Source: Microbacterium sp. Au-Mic1 (GTDB lineage Bacteria > Actinomycetota > Actinomycetes > Actinomycetales > Microbacteriaceae). From it: a stretch of DNA of 64,000 nucleotides. The position numbers and the translations under genes were made by a program. Under the pieces are notes generated by a model that was not told the DNA's origin, did not search any database, and saw only the letters and a program-made list of their open reading frames with translations. The stretch covers positions 124,001 to 188,000 of the forward strand of contig NZ_JAJTTF010000004.1 of the NCBI RefSeq assembly GCF_021341785.1, in the 5' to 3' direction. Shown here in pieces: positions 1-8,116 of the stretch (position 1 is the stretch's first letter; each line of letters opens with the position of its first letter).

Positions 1-209
1 CCGGTGAGCTGCAGCTCCTCGGTCTCCACGCCCGGGGGAGTCGGTTCCGTGAACTCGGCGGCCAGCAGATCGCTCAGGACCTTGGCCGCGCGGCGATGCG
101 CGGCGGGGTCGGGGGAGCCGTACCCCGGCAGTCCGGCCGCGATCTCCTCGTTCCGGCGGAGCCAGGCGCGCACCGGCGCGTCGAGCAGCAGCATGTCCGC
201 GGTGCTCAT
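1..209 (-). CDS. Alpha/beta hydrolase, N-terminal part only (runs off the window)
   Basis: The first 69 residues of a minus-strand gene are present; the rest lies beyond the left edge. The ATG at 209-207 overlaps the TGA of the upstream hydrolase by four bases (ATGA), so the two genes are translationally coupled in one operon. The visible part is a helical leader followed by a segment reading PGVETEELQLTG, which resembles the start of the first beta strand in alpha/beta hydrolase fold-3 esterases. No catalytic residue is visible. A second esterase-like enzyme in tandem is the likeliest reading, but this rests on N-terminal resemblance and on the neighbour. Confidence 0.5.
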   Translation of the reverse strand, partial: MSTADMLLLDAPVRAWLRRNEEIAAGLPGYGSPDPAAHRRAAKVLSDLLAAEFTEPTPPGVETEELQLT

Positions 210-1207
210 GAGTCCGCCCGCAGCCGGCGCAGCTCGGTCACGATCAGGCGGTGGGCGACGTCGGCGGCCGGGACGAAGCCGGTCGCACCGAGGGAGCCGT
301 GGGTCTGACCGATGAACCGCACGGCCGTGACGTCGACTCCGGCGTCCGAGAGCGCCCTGGCGTACGCCTCGCCGTCGCCGCGGAGGGGATCCAGCTCGGA
401 GGTGATGATGAGCGCCGGAGGAAGGCCGGCGTGGGAGTCGGCGAGCAGCGGCGACGCGTACGGGTTGCGGGCCGCCTTCGCGTCGTCGCCGACGTACTGA
501 CGCACCAGCGTCCGTCCGGCCTTGCGCACGATGACGCCGGGCATCCCCGCGCTGACGCCGCGCGCGTCGGCGTGCCCGATGGTGAGGTCGAGCGCCGGGT
601 TCTCTAGCAGTTGCAGGGCGATCGGGCGCGCGGCGCGGTCGCGGTTCATGAGCGTCACCGCCGCGGCCAGGTCGCCCCCGGATGACGCGCCGCCCACGGC
701 GAGCCGGTCGCGGGATCCGCCCAGCTCCTCCGCGTGGGCGTGTGTCCATTCCCAGGCGCTCCAGCACTGCTCCGGCTGGGTGGGGAAGCGCTGTTCCGGC
801 GCGTGCGCGTAGTCCGCGGCGACGATGATGATCCCGGCGTCGCGCGCCCGCTCGCGGAACCGTGCGTCCCAGGACACCCAGTCGATCCCGGCGATCGTGA
901 AGCCTCCGCCGTAGAAGTAGACGAGGATCGGCAGCCCGGCGCCCTGCGGGGTCGGGTCGGGCCCGGGCCAGTAGACGCGCACTCGCACGTCGGGGTGGCC
1001 GGCGACGGGCACGGTGTGCTCCGCGGTGGCGGTGTCGAGAGGCGAGATCCCCAGGGCCGTGCTGACCGCGGTGTCGTTCTCCCCTGCGACGCGGCGTCGC
1101 CCTGCGGGGTCACCGGGCTCGGGCGCGAGGAACGGGGCGATCCGCGTCTCATGCGCGGCGACGGTGCGGTCGAGCATCGGTCGGCGGTAGCGGGACGGGC
1201 TTCGCAT
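206..1207 (-). CDS. Alpha/beta hydrolase fold-3 (HSL-type) esterase
   Basis: A 333-residue cytoplasmic carboxylesterase-like protein. The oxyanion-hole motif reads YGGG where the family usually has HGGG. The nucleophile elbow is GGASSGGD, giving the GxSxG serine. The acid and base appear as ELDPLRGDG and GQTHGS near the C-terminus, so the triad looks complete. Start: an AAGGAG Shine-Dalgarno lies seven bases before the ATG at 1207; an internal ATG ten codons in is less well placed. It is transcribed divergently from a LacI-type regulator and overlaps the next hydrolase by four bases, so the pair is probably under that regulator. The substrate is unknown; a small ester or lactone is an inference from the family. 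Confidence 0.85.
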   Translation of the reverse strand: MRSPSRYRRPMLDRTVAAHETRIAPFLAPEPGDPAGRRRVAGENDTAVSTALGISPLDTATAEHTVPVAGHPDVRVRVYWPGPDPTPQGAGLPILVYFYGGGFTIAGIDWVSWDARFRERARDAGIIIVAADYAHAPEQRFPTQPEQCWSAWEWTHAHAEELGGSRDRLAVGGASSGGDLAAAVTLMNRDRAARPIALQLLENPALDLTIGHADARGVSAGMPGVIVRKAGRTLVRQYVGDDAKAARNPYASPLLADSHAGLPPALIITSELDPLRGDGEAYARALSDAGVDVTAVRFIGQTHGSLGATGFVPAADVAHRLIVTELRRLRADS

Positions 1208-1246
1208 CGGTCATCTCCTTCGACGGGCTGCGGACTAGTCTGAGCA

Positions 1247-1262
1247 ATCGAAGTACTTCGAT
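1247..1262. promoter_or_regulatory. Perfect 16-bp palindrome, candidate LacI-family operator
   Basis: ATCGAAGTACTTCGAT is its own reverse complement. It lies in the 73-bp gap between the divergent hydrolase and LacI-type genes, 18 bases before the regulator ATG and 39 bases before the hydrolase ATG. Position and symmetry fit an operator shared by both genes. The centre is TA rather than the CG step common in LacI-family sites, so binding is inferred. Confidence 0.7.
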
Positions 1263-1280
1263 GAAGAGGGGAATCGAGGC

Positions 1281-2282
1281 ATGCGCGCACGTCCCGGCCG
1301 GGTCACGATCTACGATGTCGCCACGCGTGCGGGGGTGAGCATCTCGACGGTCTCGCTGGCGGTGAGCGCACCGCACCGGGTGCGCCCGGAGACGCGGGAG
1401 CGCATCGTCGCGGCCGCCACAGCGCTCGGCTATCGGATGGTGCAGGGGCGTCGGGTGGGCGCATCCCGAATCGCGGTCGCGGCCCCCTTCACGAGCTACC
1501 CGTCCTATCTGCGCCGACTGGCGGGGATGCTGCGACGGGCCCGCGACCTCGCGGTCGACATCATCCCCTACGACCTGGACTCGGCGGCGGCGGCCGACGA
1601 GCCCCTGCTGGATGTGCTGCCGGCGCGCACCGACGCGTCGGGGCTCATCGTGATGGGCGTGCCGCTCAGCGGCGCCGCCCGCCGTGCGAGTAGAGCCGCG
1701 AGGATCCCCGTTGTCTATGTGGACGTCGTACCGGCGAAGGGCGACATCGGCGGTCCGGTCGTCCTCGTGGATGACCAGGACGGCGGCGAGCAGATCGGTC
1801 GCCACCTCGTCGAGCTGGGGCATCGGAGCGCGCTGTTCGTGCACGAGCCGCAGCGTTCGCCGTCCTACATCTCCGCGGGCATGCTGCGCATCGAGGGGCT
1901 CGAGCGTCATGTCTCCGTGGCGCGGTTGGCGGTCGACGGACCCGCCGAGATCGATCGGCGGGTGCTGCGAGCCGCCCAGGACGCCGGAGCCACCGCGATC
2001 GTCGCGAACCACGACCGGTTCGCAGCCGCCGTCCTCGACCTGCAGCGTTCCCGGCCGGAGGGCGAGAGGCTGCCGGTGATCGGCTACGACGACGGCGAGC
2101 TGGCCGAGGGACTCGGCCTCACCACGGTGAGGCAGCCGTTCGAGGAGAGCGGACGCGCGGCGCTGGAGCTCGCGCTCGGTCTGGTGTCGGGCACGTCGGA
2201 CTCGCGAAACACCGTGCGCCTGGCACCGACGCTGGTCGAGCGCGCCTCGAGCCTCCGCGGGGTCAGGCCTTCGCCGCGGTGA
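1281..2282 (+). CDS. LacI-family transcriptional regulator
   Basis: A 333-residue repressor-type protein. The N-terminus holds the classic LacI helix-turn-helix (VTIYDVATRAGVS, with STVSLAVS as the recognition region and RPETRERI as the hinge side). The rest is a periplasmic-binding-protein-like effector domain with VYVDVVP, DDQDGGEQ and a late IGYDDGELAEGL segment. A GAGGGG Shine-Dalgarno lies about ten bases before the ATG. It faces the hydrolase operon across a perfect palindrome, so control of the esterases and of itself is likely. The effector is unknown, although LacI-family members usually sense sugars. Its last 20 bases overlap the convergent DUF4442 gene. Confidence 0.92.
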   Translation: MRARPGRVTIYDVATRAGVSISTVSLAVSAPHRVRPETRERIVAAATALGYRMVQGRRVGASRIAVAAPFTSYPSYLRRLAGMLRRARDLAVDIIPYDLDSAAAADEPLLDVLPARTDASGLIVMGVPLSGAARRASRAARIPVVYVDVVPAKGDIGGPVVLVDDQDGGEQIGRHLVELGHRSALFVHEPQRSPSYISAGMLRIEGLERHVSVARLAVDGPAEIDRRVLRAAQDAGATAIVANHDRFAAAVLDLQRSRPEGERLPVIGYDDGELAEGLGLTTVRQPFEESGRAALELALGLVSGTSDSRNTVRLAPTLVERASSLRGVRPSPR

Positions 2283-2733
2283 CGCGCTTCTTCTCCCGCA
2301 CGTAGACCTCGCGCCGCACGCGCGCCACGACCTCGCCGGCGCCGTCGGTGATCTCCGTCTCGAACCACTCGAGCACCTTCGCACCACCCGCGGCGCGCGT
2401 GCGGATCTCGGCCACGCGCTCGGACGGCACGTGGAAGCGCGCGGTGAGCACGCCGCGCCCCGGCTTGAGGAACTCGATCTCGCCACGGGTGTCCCACACC
2501 ACGTAGTCACGGCCGAGCTGATGCATGACGAGCATGAAGAAGTACGGATCCGTCATGGCCTGCATGGAGCCGCCGAACGCCGTCTTCACGTAGTTGCGGG
2601 TGAACACGTTCACGTGCAGTTCGACGGTGGCCCGCGTCCAGTCGGGGCTGAACCCGCGCACCCGGATGCCGCTGAAGAGGTTCGGGATCCACAGGCTCAT
2701 GCCGACGGCCAGACGGCGGGGAGTGATGCGCAT
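2263..2733 (-). CDS. DUF4442 hotdog-fold protein (thioesterase-like)
   Basis: A 156-residue soluble protein. The segment VFTRNYVKTAFGGSMQAMTDPYFF has the layout of the DUF4442/YiiD-C hotdog family: a hydrophobic helix preceded by a conserved FGG, followed by the strands WDTRGEIEFLKPGRG. The family is related to acyl-CoA thioesterases, but a substrate cannot be named. A GAGACT box sits six bases before the ATG, suggesting a leaderless message. The 3' end overlaps the LacI-type gene by 20 bases on the opposite strand. The family assignment is firm; the enzymatic role is an inference. Confidence 0.8.
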   Translation of the reverse strand: MRITPRRLAVGMSLWIPNLFSGIRVRGFSPDWTRATVELHVNVFTRNYVKTAFGGSMQAMTDPYFFMLVMHQLGRDYVVWDTRGEIEFLKPGRGVLTARFHVPSERVAEIRTRAAGGAKVLEWFETEITDGAGEVVARVRREVYVREKKRVTAAKA

Positions 2734-2739
2734 GCGGCC

Positions 2740-2745
2740 AGTCTC
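2740..2745 (-). promoter_or_regulatory. -10 box of the DUF4442 gene (leaderless type)
   Basis: GAGACT (minus strand) ends six bases before the ATG. The spacing matches many other starts in this window; the first two bases are off consensus. Confidence 0.4.
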
Positions 2746-2783
2746 GCCCGTGTGCGCCGCGGGGAGGGAATCGGCTGGACCCC

Positions 2784-2812
2784 TTCCACAATTGATCTAG
2801 TTGACCTAGAAT
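2784..2812 (+). promoter_or_regulatory. Promoter of the GntR gene with overlapping operator
   Basis: A TAGAAT -10 box (2807-2812) is preceded by a weak -35 TTCCAC (2784-2789) at 17-base spacing. Across it lies the inverted repeat TCTAG-N5-CTAGA (2796-2810), whose right arm covers the start of the -10 box. The local AT content is much higher than in the surroundings. This is the expected place for autorepression by a YtrA-like GntR protein. Confidence 0.65.
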
Positions 2813-2834
2813 AAGTGCACAGGAGGTGAGCTCG

Positions 2835-3182
2835 ATGCTGATCCGTATCGACGCCGACAGCGCCCAGCCGCTGTTTGCGCAGATCGCGGCCTCGGTGCGC
2901 GCCGAAGTGCTCGCGGGTCGGCTGCGCCCGGGCGACCGGCTCCCCGCCGCCCGTGAGCTGGCCGAAGCCGTCGACGTGAACGTGCACACCGTGCTGCGGG
3001 CCTACCAGGAGCTGCGCGACGAGGGGCTCGTCGACCTGCGCCGCGGGCGCGGCGCCGTGCTCTCCGCGTCTGCGGCGCCCCTTGCCGACCTCGCAGAGGA
3101 GATCGGCGCGCTCGTACGTCGTGGCGCCGCTCTCGGCGTCAGCGCGGCGACGCTCGCCGCGCTGATCGCCGCCCAGGAATGA
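2835..3182 (+). CDS. Small GntR-family regulator, YtrA-like
   Basis: A 115-residue protein with an N-terminal winged helix-turn-helix ([45 protein letters not shown]) and only a short helical tail for dimerisation. That size is typical of the YtrA subfamily. The ATG at 2835 is chosen because AGGAGG lies eight bases upstream; a GTG at 2826 sits inside that Shine-Dalgarno. YtrA-type regulators usually control the membrane genes behind them, here the DUF1648 protein 13 bases downstream and the CPBP protease after it. An inverted repeat on the -10 box suggests autoregulation. Confidence 0.9.
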   Translation: MLIRIDADSAQPLFAQIAASVRAEVLAGRLRPGDRLPAARELAEAVDVNVHTVLRAYQELRDEGLVDLRRGRGAVLSASAAPLADLAEEIGALVRRGAALGVSAATLAALIAAQE

Positions 3183-3195
3183 GGAGGATCCCATC

Positions 3196-4278
3196 ATGAA
3201 CGCCCGTTCCACCCCCGCCTCGCAGGAGGTGACCGCGATCCCGGCACGCGACCTGCGCCGGGCGCGGCTGATCGCCCTGACCCTCGGAGTCGTGGTGCCG
3301 CTGGTGCTCTCCGCCGTCGTGCTCGGACTGGTCCTCGCCTGGCTGCCGGAGCTGCCGTCCCCGGCCGCCACGCACTGGGGCCCCTCGGGTGTCGACGGTT
3401 TCGGACCGCCGGTCACGTTCGTCTGGCTCTCGGTCCTTCTGGGCTTCGCGTTGCCCGCGGCGCTCACGATCACGACGGTCATCGGCGTGCGCGACCATTG
3501 GGGCGGCGGCGCGAGGCTGATCGTCGGGATGGCTCTGGGGATCTCCGGGCTCAGCGCCGTGATCAACCTGGGCGCCGTCGGCACGCAGCGGGGCATCGCC
3601 GATGCGAAGCAGGCGGACGACCTGGGTGGCCTGATGCTCCTGGGATTCGGCGCCTTCGTCGTGCTGATCGGCATCGGCTGGCTGCTGCAGCCGCACATCC
3701 GTCCGGCCCCCGCCGCGCCGCTGCAGCCCGCCCACGTCGCCGCGATCACGAACGGCGAACGGGTGGTCTGGCTGGCGACCGCGTCGCTGTCCCGCCGCGC
3801 CATGATCCTCATCTCACTGCTCGTGGTGGTCGTGGTCGGGATCACGGCGTTCATGGCGATCCGGTTCACCGACCGGATGTGGGTGCCGGTGCTCACCCTG
3901 GTCCTCATCGGCGGCGCGTTCGCTTCGTCGGCGTCGTTCCGGGTGCGCGTCGGGCCGGACGGGCTCTCGGTGCGGTCGCAGATCGGCCTCCCGCGTGTCC
4001 ACGTGCCGCTCGCCGAGATCGTGTCGGTGCGTGCAGTGGACTGCAACCCGTTCGGCGAGTTCGGCGGCTTCGGCTGGCGGCTCGGCCTCGACGGCCGCAC
4101 GGGGATCGTGCTCCGGCGCGGCCCCGCGATCGAGATCGAGCGGCGCGACAAGCGCCCGCTGGTCGTCACGGTCGACGGCGCGGCGGTCGGCGCCGGCGTG
4201 CTGCAGGCCTACCTGGACCGCTCTGCGTCGTCCGAGACGACGCAGAGCAGCGGCGACGGGGAGGGGAGCGGATCATGA
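3196..4278 (+). CDS. DUF1648-domain integral membrane protein
   Basis: A 360-residue membrane protein. After a 26-residue cytoplasmic leader it has a hydrophobic segment followed by the DUF1648 signature (LPSPAATHWGPSGVDGFGP), then further transmembrane segments. The C-terminal third is soluble and PH-like (FRVRVGPDGLSVRSQIG, VPLAEIVSVRAVD). Proteins of this kind often follow YtrA-like GntR regulators and are linked to envelope stress, but no biochemical activity is established. A GAGGAGG Shine-Dalgarno precedes the ATG. It overlaps the next gene by four bases (ATGA). Confidence 0.85.
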   Translation: MNARSTPASQEVTAIPARDLRRARLIALTLGVVVPLVLSAVVLGLVLAWLPELPSPAATHWGPSGVDGFGPPVTFVWLSVLLGFALPAALTITTVIGVRDHWGGGARLIVGMALGISGLSAVINLGAVGTQRGIADAKQADDLGGLMLLGFGAFVVLIGIGWLLQPHIRPAPAAPLQPAHVAAITNGERVVWLATASLSRRAMILISLLVVVVVGITAFMAIRFTDRMWVPVLTLVLIGGAFASSASFRVRVGPDGLSVRSQIGLPRVHVPLAEIVSVRAVDCNPFGEFGGFGWRLGLDGRTGIVLRRGPAIEIERRDKRPLVVTVDGAAVGAGVLQAYLDRSASSETTQSSGDGEGSGS

Positions 4279-5405
4279 GCGACGGCCACGACGACGCGGT
4301 CCGGGTGGGCGGCGCAGACGCGCCGCTCCCGCCCGGCGCCGGTGCCCACCTCCCGCCCGGCGCGGGTGTTCAGCTTCCGCACGACGCCAGGGTGCGCATC
4401 GGCCTCGGGTCGATCGTCGCCTACGTCGTGCTGGCCTGCGGACTGGCATGGCTGGTGGCGCTGCCGCTGTGGCTCGGCGAAGGGCTGAAAGAGCCGTACG
4501 CCGTGCCTCTGATGTCGGTGATGATGTACACGCCCGCGGTCGCGGTCGTGCTCGTGCTGCTGCTGCTCCGGCCGATCCCGAAGGGGCGCCGGCTGCGGTT
4601 CCTCGGACTGTGGCCGCTGCGCCCGGCGAAGCGCGTCGTCTGGATGATCGTGATCGGCCTGCTGGCGCCGCCGCTGCTCGTCGCGGTGTCGACCGCGGTC
4701 GCGGTGCTCTGCGGCTGGCTTCAGGTCGACCTCGTCGGCTTCTCCGGCTTCTCCCACCTGCTGGCATCCCAGGTCCCGGCCGGCACACCGCTGCCCCCCA
4801 CCGCGGTGCTGATAGCCGCGCAGGCGGCCAGCATCCCGGTCGCGGCCGCCACGATCAACGCCGTCGCGGCATTCGGCGAGGAACTCGGCTGGCGCGGATT
4901 CCTGGTGCCGGCGCTGCGTCGTTTCGGGACCTGGTCCTCCCTGCTCGTCAGCGGTGTGATCTGGGGGCTCTGGCACGCGCCGATCATCCTGCTCGGCTAC
5001 GACTTCGCCCGCACGGATGCCACAGGAGTGCTCTTCATGATCGGCGGATGCGTGGTGTGGGGCGTGCTGCTGGGCTGGCTGCGCCTGCGCTCCGCATCGA
5101 TGTGGCCCGCGGTGTTCGCCCACGGCGCGCTCAACGCGTCCGCGGCCATGTACCTGTGGTTCTTCGCATGGGGAAGCACTGCGGATCCGGCCCTCATCCT
5201 GCCGCTCGGCGTCTCCGGCTGGATCGTCGGCGCCGTGGTCATCCTCGTCCTGATCGTCACCGGGCAGTTCCGCCGGCAGCCGGCGCTCGCCGCCGACCGG
5301 CCGCGGACCTTGCCGGCGCCCTTCCCCCAGCCGTCCGTCTCCGGCAGCCCGGTCACGGGGGCGCGCCCGGATGCCGAGACGGATCCGACCCGGCAGCGGT
5401 CTTGA
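4275..5405 (+). CDS. CPBP-family intramembrane metalloprotease (CAAX protease-like)
   Basis: A 376-residue polytopic membrane protein with the three conserved motifs of the CPBP/Abi family: EELGWRG at 202-208 (E202, E203, R207), GLWHAP with H234, and AHGALNAS with H283 and N287. These residues form the glutamate/histidine metal site of the Rce1-like fold. The first 38 residues are an unusual cytoplasmic leader rich in proline and glycine with a repeated LPPGAG unit. The ATG at 4275 overlaps the DUF1648 stop codon. In bacteria the family is linked to immunity against self-made peptides or to envelope protein processing; the substrate here is unknown. Its place in the GntR operon suggests an envelope stress response. 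Confidence 0.88.
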   Translation: MSDGHDDAVRVGGADAPLPPGAGAHLPPGAGVQLPHDARVRIGLGSIVAYVVLACGLAWLVALPLWLGEGLKEPYAVPLMSVMMYTPAVAVVLVLLLLRPIPKGRRLRFLGLWPLRPAKRVVWMIVIGLLAPPLLVAVSTAVAVLCGWLQVDLVGFSGFSHLLASQVPAGTPLPPTAVLIAAQAASIPVAAATINAVAAFGEELGWRGFLVPALRRFGTWSSLLVSGVIWGLWHAPIILLGYDFARTDATGVLFMIGGCVVWGVLLGWLRLRSASMWPAVFAHGALNASAAMYLWFFAWGSTADPALILPLGVSGWIVGAVVILVLIVTGQFRRQPALAADRPRTLPAPFPQPSVSGSPVTGARPDAETDPTRQRS

Positions 5406-5436
5406 TCGCCGCGTCCGCAGGCGCGAAGCTGGGCGC

Positions 5437-6105
5437 ATGGCCCAACCGAACCTCGCTAACTGGCGCGCCGCAGACGAGTACCTGTCCGAGACCCTGGTCG
5501 GGCACGACCCCGCGCTCGAGGCCGCTCTGGCGGCGCAGCAGACGGCAGGGATGCCCGCGATCGAGGTCGCGCCGGTCAGCGGCAAGCTGCTGAACCTGCT
5601 GGTGCGGATCGCAGGCGCACGACGAGTGCTCGAGATCGGCACGCTCGGTGGCTACTCCACGATCTGGATGGCGCAGGCAGTGGGTGACGGCGGGCGGGTC
5701 GTCACCATCGAGGCGGAGCCCGACAACGCCGCTGTCGCGCGTGCGAGCATCGAGGCCGCGGGCGTGGGGGAGCGCGTCGAGATCCGCATCGGCCGTGCCG
5801 CCGACGTGCTGCCCCAACTCGAGGACGACGAGCCGTTCGACCTGATCTTCATTGACGCCGACAAGGAGTCGAACACGATCTATCTGGACTGGGCCGCGCG
5901 CCTGGGCCGCCCCGGGTCGGTGGTCATCGTGGACAACGTCGGCCGCGACGGCGACATCGTCGATCCGGCCTCCGCCGATTCCAAGGTGGTCGGTACACGC
6001 GAAGGGCTCGAGATGCTCGGCCGCGACCCCCGCTTCGATGCCACGGCGCTGCAGACGGTCGGCGTGAAGGGGTGGGACGGGGTGGCGATCGCCCTCGTGA
6101 TGTGA
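5437..6105 (+). CDS. Class I SAM-dependent O-methyltransferase (CCoAOMT-like)
   Basis: A 222-residue enzyme of the cation-dependent O-methyltransferase family. Motif I is RVLEIGTLGGYSTIW, binding S-adenosylmethionine; motif II is RVVTIEAEPDN; and FDLIFIDADKESN holds the aspartates that bind the divalent metal, with VVIVDNVGRDG following. The ATG at 5437 is chosen over an upstream in-frame ATG inside the CPBP gene because family members start near this point. The natural substrate, often a catechol-like compound, cannot be read from sequence. Only 31 bases separate it from the CPBP gene, so co-transcription is possible. Confidence 0.88.
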   Translation: MAQPNLANWRAADEYLSETLVGHDPALEAALAAQQTAGMPAIEVAPVSGKLLNLLVRIAGARRVLEIGTLGGYSTIWMAQAVGDGGRVVTIEAEPDNAAVARASIEAAGVGERVEIRIGRAADVLPQLEDDEPFDLIFIDADKESNTIYLDWAARLGRPGSVVIVDNVGRDGDIVDPASADSKVVGTREGLEMLGRDPRFDATALQTVGVKGWDGVAIALVM

Positions 6106-6191
6106 CGGGTGCCCTCGGGAGGCGCCGGGGGCGAGCCGCTCCGCATCCGGACACACCCGTGCCGGGCCGTGCGGATCACGGTCTCACGGGA

Positions 6192-6197
6192 CACAAT
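6192..6197 (+). promoter_or_regulatory. -10 box of the PH-domain gene (leaderless type)
   Basis: CACAAT lies six bases before the GTG start, and no Shine-Dalgarno is present. The match is moderate. Confidence 0.4.
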
Positions 6198-6203
6198 GGA
6201 CGC

Positions 6204-6767
6204 GTGACGCAACCGATGGGTCTGGGCGGGCGGCCGATGACGCCGCCCCCGGGCGTGCCCGCCGAAGAGCGTCTCATCGCGCGGTTCCACCCGCATGCGC
6301 GCCACCTGTTCTGGTCGGCGCTCGTGCTCGTCGTCATCGCGGGGGCGACCGGGTACTTCACGAGCAATCTGCCGGCGCCGATCTCCGGGTGGGCCAAGGA
6401 CTGGATGCTGTGGGCCGCCGCCGGTGCATTGGTGCTGCTCCTCGCGGTCGTGCCGTTCCTCGTGTGGCTGTCGCGGCGGGTCACGATCACGACCCGCCGG
6501 GTGATCGTGCGCGACGGGATCGGATCCCGCAACAGCACCGAGATGTCCCATGCCCGGGGATACACGATCTCGGTGCGCCGCGGACCCCTGCAGAGGCTCG
6601 CCGGAGCCGGAACGATCCTGCTCTCCAACGGCGTGGATGCGCCGCTGCGGATCCGCGACGTGCCGAACGTGGCGCTCGTGCAGGAGACTCTCGCCGACCA
6701 GGTGGAGGTGGGGCAGATCCTCGCGCACCGCGACGCTCAGGCCGCGCAGAACCCCTACACCGCCTGA
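6204..6767 (+). CDS. PH-domain (bPH2) membrane protein
   Basis: A 187-residue protein with two transmembrane helices (about 36-53 and 68-89) and a C-terminal bacterial PH domain (VTITTRRVIVRDGIG, GYTISVRRGPLQRLAGAG). The GTG at 6204 is chosen because it follows a -10-like CACAAT box; the in-frame extension upstream has coding-poor composition and overlaps the methyltransferase. A PH-domain membrane protein lies close to purK in Mycobacterium as well (Rv3278c, Rv3276c). Its role is unknown; an envelope or secretion function is usually assumed. Confidence 0.85.
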   Translation: MTQPMGLGGRPMTPPPGVPAEERLIARFHPHARHLFWSALVLVVIAGATGYFTSNLPAPISGWAKDWMLWAAAGALVLLLAVVPFLVWLSRRVTITTRRVIVRDGIGSRNSTEMSHARGYTISVRRGPLQRLAGAGTILLSNGVDAPLRIRDVPNVALVQETLADQVEVGQILAHRDAQAAQNPYTA

Positions 6768-6776
6768 CGGACCGTC

Positions 6777-6830
6777 CCCTGAGCGAGCGCAGCGACGCCG
6801 GTCTCTGAGCGAGCGAAGCGAGACGAAGGG
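6777..6830 (+). repeat. Tandem pair of a short GC-rich dispersed repeat
   Basis: Two copies of CTGAGCGAGCGMAGCGA lie between the PH-domain gene and purK, at 6779-6795 and 6805-6821. The second continues to GACGAAGGG at 6830. A diverged inverted copy occurs at 55453-55480. Similar TGAGCGAGCGAAGCGAGACGAAGGG strings are, as I recall, dispersed in intergenic regions of other Microbacteriaceae. No coding potential and no transposase are associated. Confidence 0.7.
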
Positions 6831-6889
6831 CCCCGGGACGAACCGGCCCTTCCGGTACGGAAGAATAGACGCCGAGGAACGGAGATCCG

Positions 6890-8014
6890 ATGGCGTTGCG
6901 TGTGGGTGTGATCGGCGGCGGACAGCTGGCGCGGATGATGATCGCCCCGGCGGTCGAGATGGGCATCGACATCCGGGTGCTCGCGGAGGACGAGGGCATG
7001 TCCGCGCAGCTCGCTGCGACCGCGGTGGGCGACTACCGCGACCTCGACACCGTGCGCCGCTTCGCGGAGGACGTCGATGTGATCACGTTCGACCACGAGC
7101 ACGTGCCGCAGGAGGTGCTGCGCGCCCTCGTCGCCGACGGCGTCGCCGTGCACCCCGGACCGGACGCGCTGCGCTTCGCGCAGGACAAGCTCGACATGCG
7201 CGCCCGCCTCGCCGAGCTCGGTGCGCCCCAGCCGGACTGGGCGCGCGTCGCGGACGCCGCCGAGCTGCATGCGTTTCTGGACGTTCACGGTGGCCGCGGC
7301 GTCGTGAAGACGCCCCGCGGAGGCTATGACGGCAAGGGCGTGCGCGTCGTCTCCGCGGCCGAGGAGGCGGCGGACTGGTTCGCGGCCCTCGCCGACGGGG
7401 ACGCCCTGCTCGTCGAGGAGCTCGTCCCCTTCGTGCGCGAGCTCGCTCAGCAGGTCGCGCGGCGCCCGGGCGGGGAGTCCGTGTCGTATCCCGTCGTGGA
7501 GACCGTGCAGAAGGGCGGGGTGTGCGCCGAGGTGATCGCCCCGGCCCCCGGGGTCGATGCGGAGCATCTCGCGGAGGCCGCCCGGATCGGCCGGGAGATC
7601 GCCGACGGCCTGGGCGTGACCGGCATGCTCGCGGTCGAGCTGTTCCAGACCGAGGACGGCCGGATCCTCGTGAACGAGCTCGCCATGCGCCCGCACAACA
7701 GCGGCCACTGGAGCCAGGACGGCGCCGTGACAGGGCAATTCGAGCAGCACCTGCGCGCCGTCGCCGATCTGCCGCTCGGGGAGACCACCCCGCACGCGGA
7801 CTGGTCGGTCATGATCAACATCCTCGGCGGCCCCGAAGGCGCCGGGATGCTCGACCGCGTCCCGGCTGCGCTGGCCGCGAGCCCGCACGCGAAGGTGCAC
7901 ACCTACGGCAAGGCACCGCGCCCCGGTCGCAAGGTCGGGCATGTGAACGCGAGCGGGTCCGATCTCGACGTCGTGCTGGCCGAGGCCAGAGCCGCCGCGG
8001 CCGCGTTCGCCTGA
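6890..8014 (+). CDS. purK: N5-carboxyaminoimidazole ribonucleotide synthase
   Basis: A 374-residue ATP-grasp enzyme of purine biosynthesis that uses ATP and bicarbonate to convert AIR to N5-CAIR. Visible are the N-terminal dinucleotide-like loop GVIGGGQLARMM, the ATP-grasp lysine region GVVKTPRGGYDGKGV, the EELVPFVRELA segment and the metal-binding end VNELAMRPHNSGHWSQ. Length and motifs are normal. A GGAG lies a few bases before the ATG. It precedes purE, the next enzyme, by 102 bases, the usual actinobacterial arrangement. Confidence 0.96.
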   Translation: MALRVGVIGGGQLARMMIAPAVEMGIDIRVLAEDEGMSAQLAATAVGDYRDLDTVRRFAEDVDVITFDHEHVPQEVLRALVADGVAVHPGPDALRFAQDKLDMRARLAELGAPQPDWARVADAAELHAFLDVHGGRGVVKTPRGGYDGKGVRVVSAAEEAADWFAALADGDALLVEELVPFVRELAQQVARRPGGESVSYPVVETVQKGGVCAEVIAPAPGVDAEHLAEAARIGREIADGLGVTGMLAVELFQTEDGRILVNELAMRPHNSGHWSQDGAVTGQFEQHLRAVADLPLGETTPHADWSVMINILGGPEGAGMLDRVPAALAASPHAKVHTYGKAPRPGRKVGHVNASGSDLDVVLAEARAAAAAFA

Positions 8015-8104
8015 GAGCGAGATGTGCACGGCCCCGGCGGACGTCGGCGCCGCGTTCTCGTCGGCGAGGGCGCGCCGCAGCGGGGTTCTCACAGCCCCCG
8101 CCCG

Positions 8105-8110
8105 TAGCCT
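8105..8110 (+). promoter_or_regulatory. -10 box of purE (leaderless type)
   Basis: TAGCCT ends six bases before the purE GTG. With no Shine-Dalgarno visible, this suggests transcription starting at or next to the start codon and separate expression from purK. Confidence 0.5.
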
Positions 8111-8116
8111 GTACGG

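Noticed and set aside
2697..4169. Long minus-strand open frame opposite the GntR and DUF1648 genes
   Set aside because: Composition is Arg/Ser/Thr-rich without domain motifs, and it is the shadow of two well-supported plus-strand genes.
6072..6203. N-terminal extension of the PH-domain protein
   Set aside because: It overlaps the methyltransferase gene, has Arg/Gly-rich shadow composition and would place the likely -10 box inside the gene.
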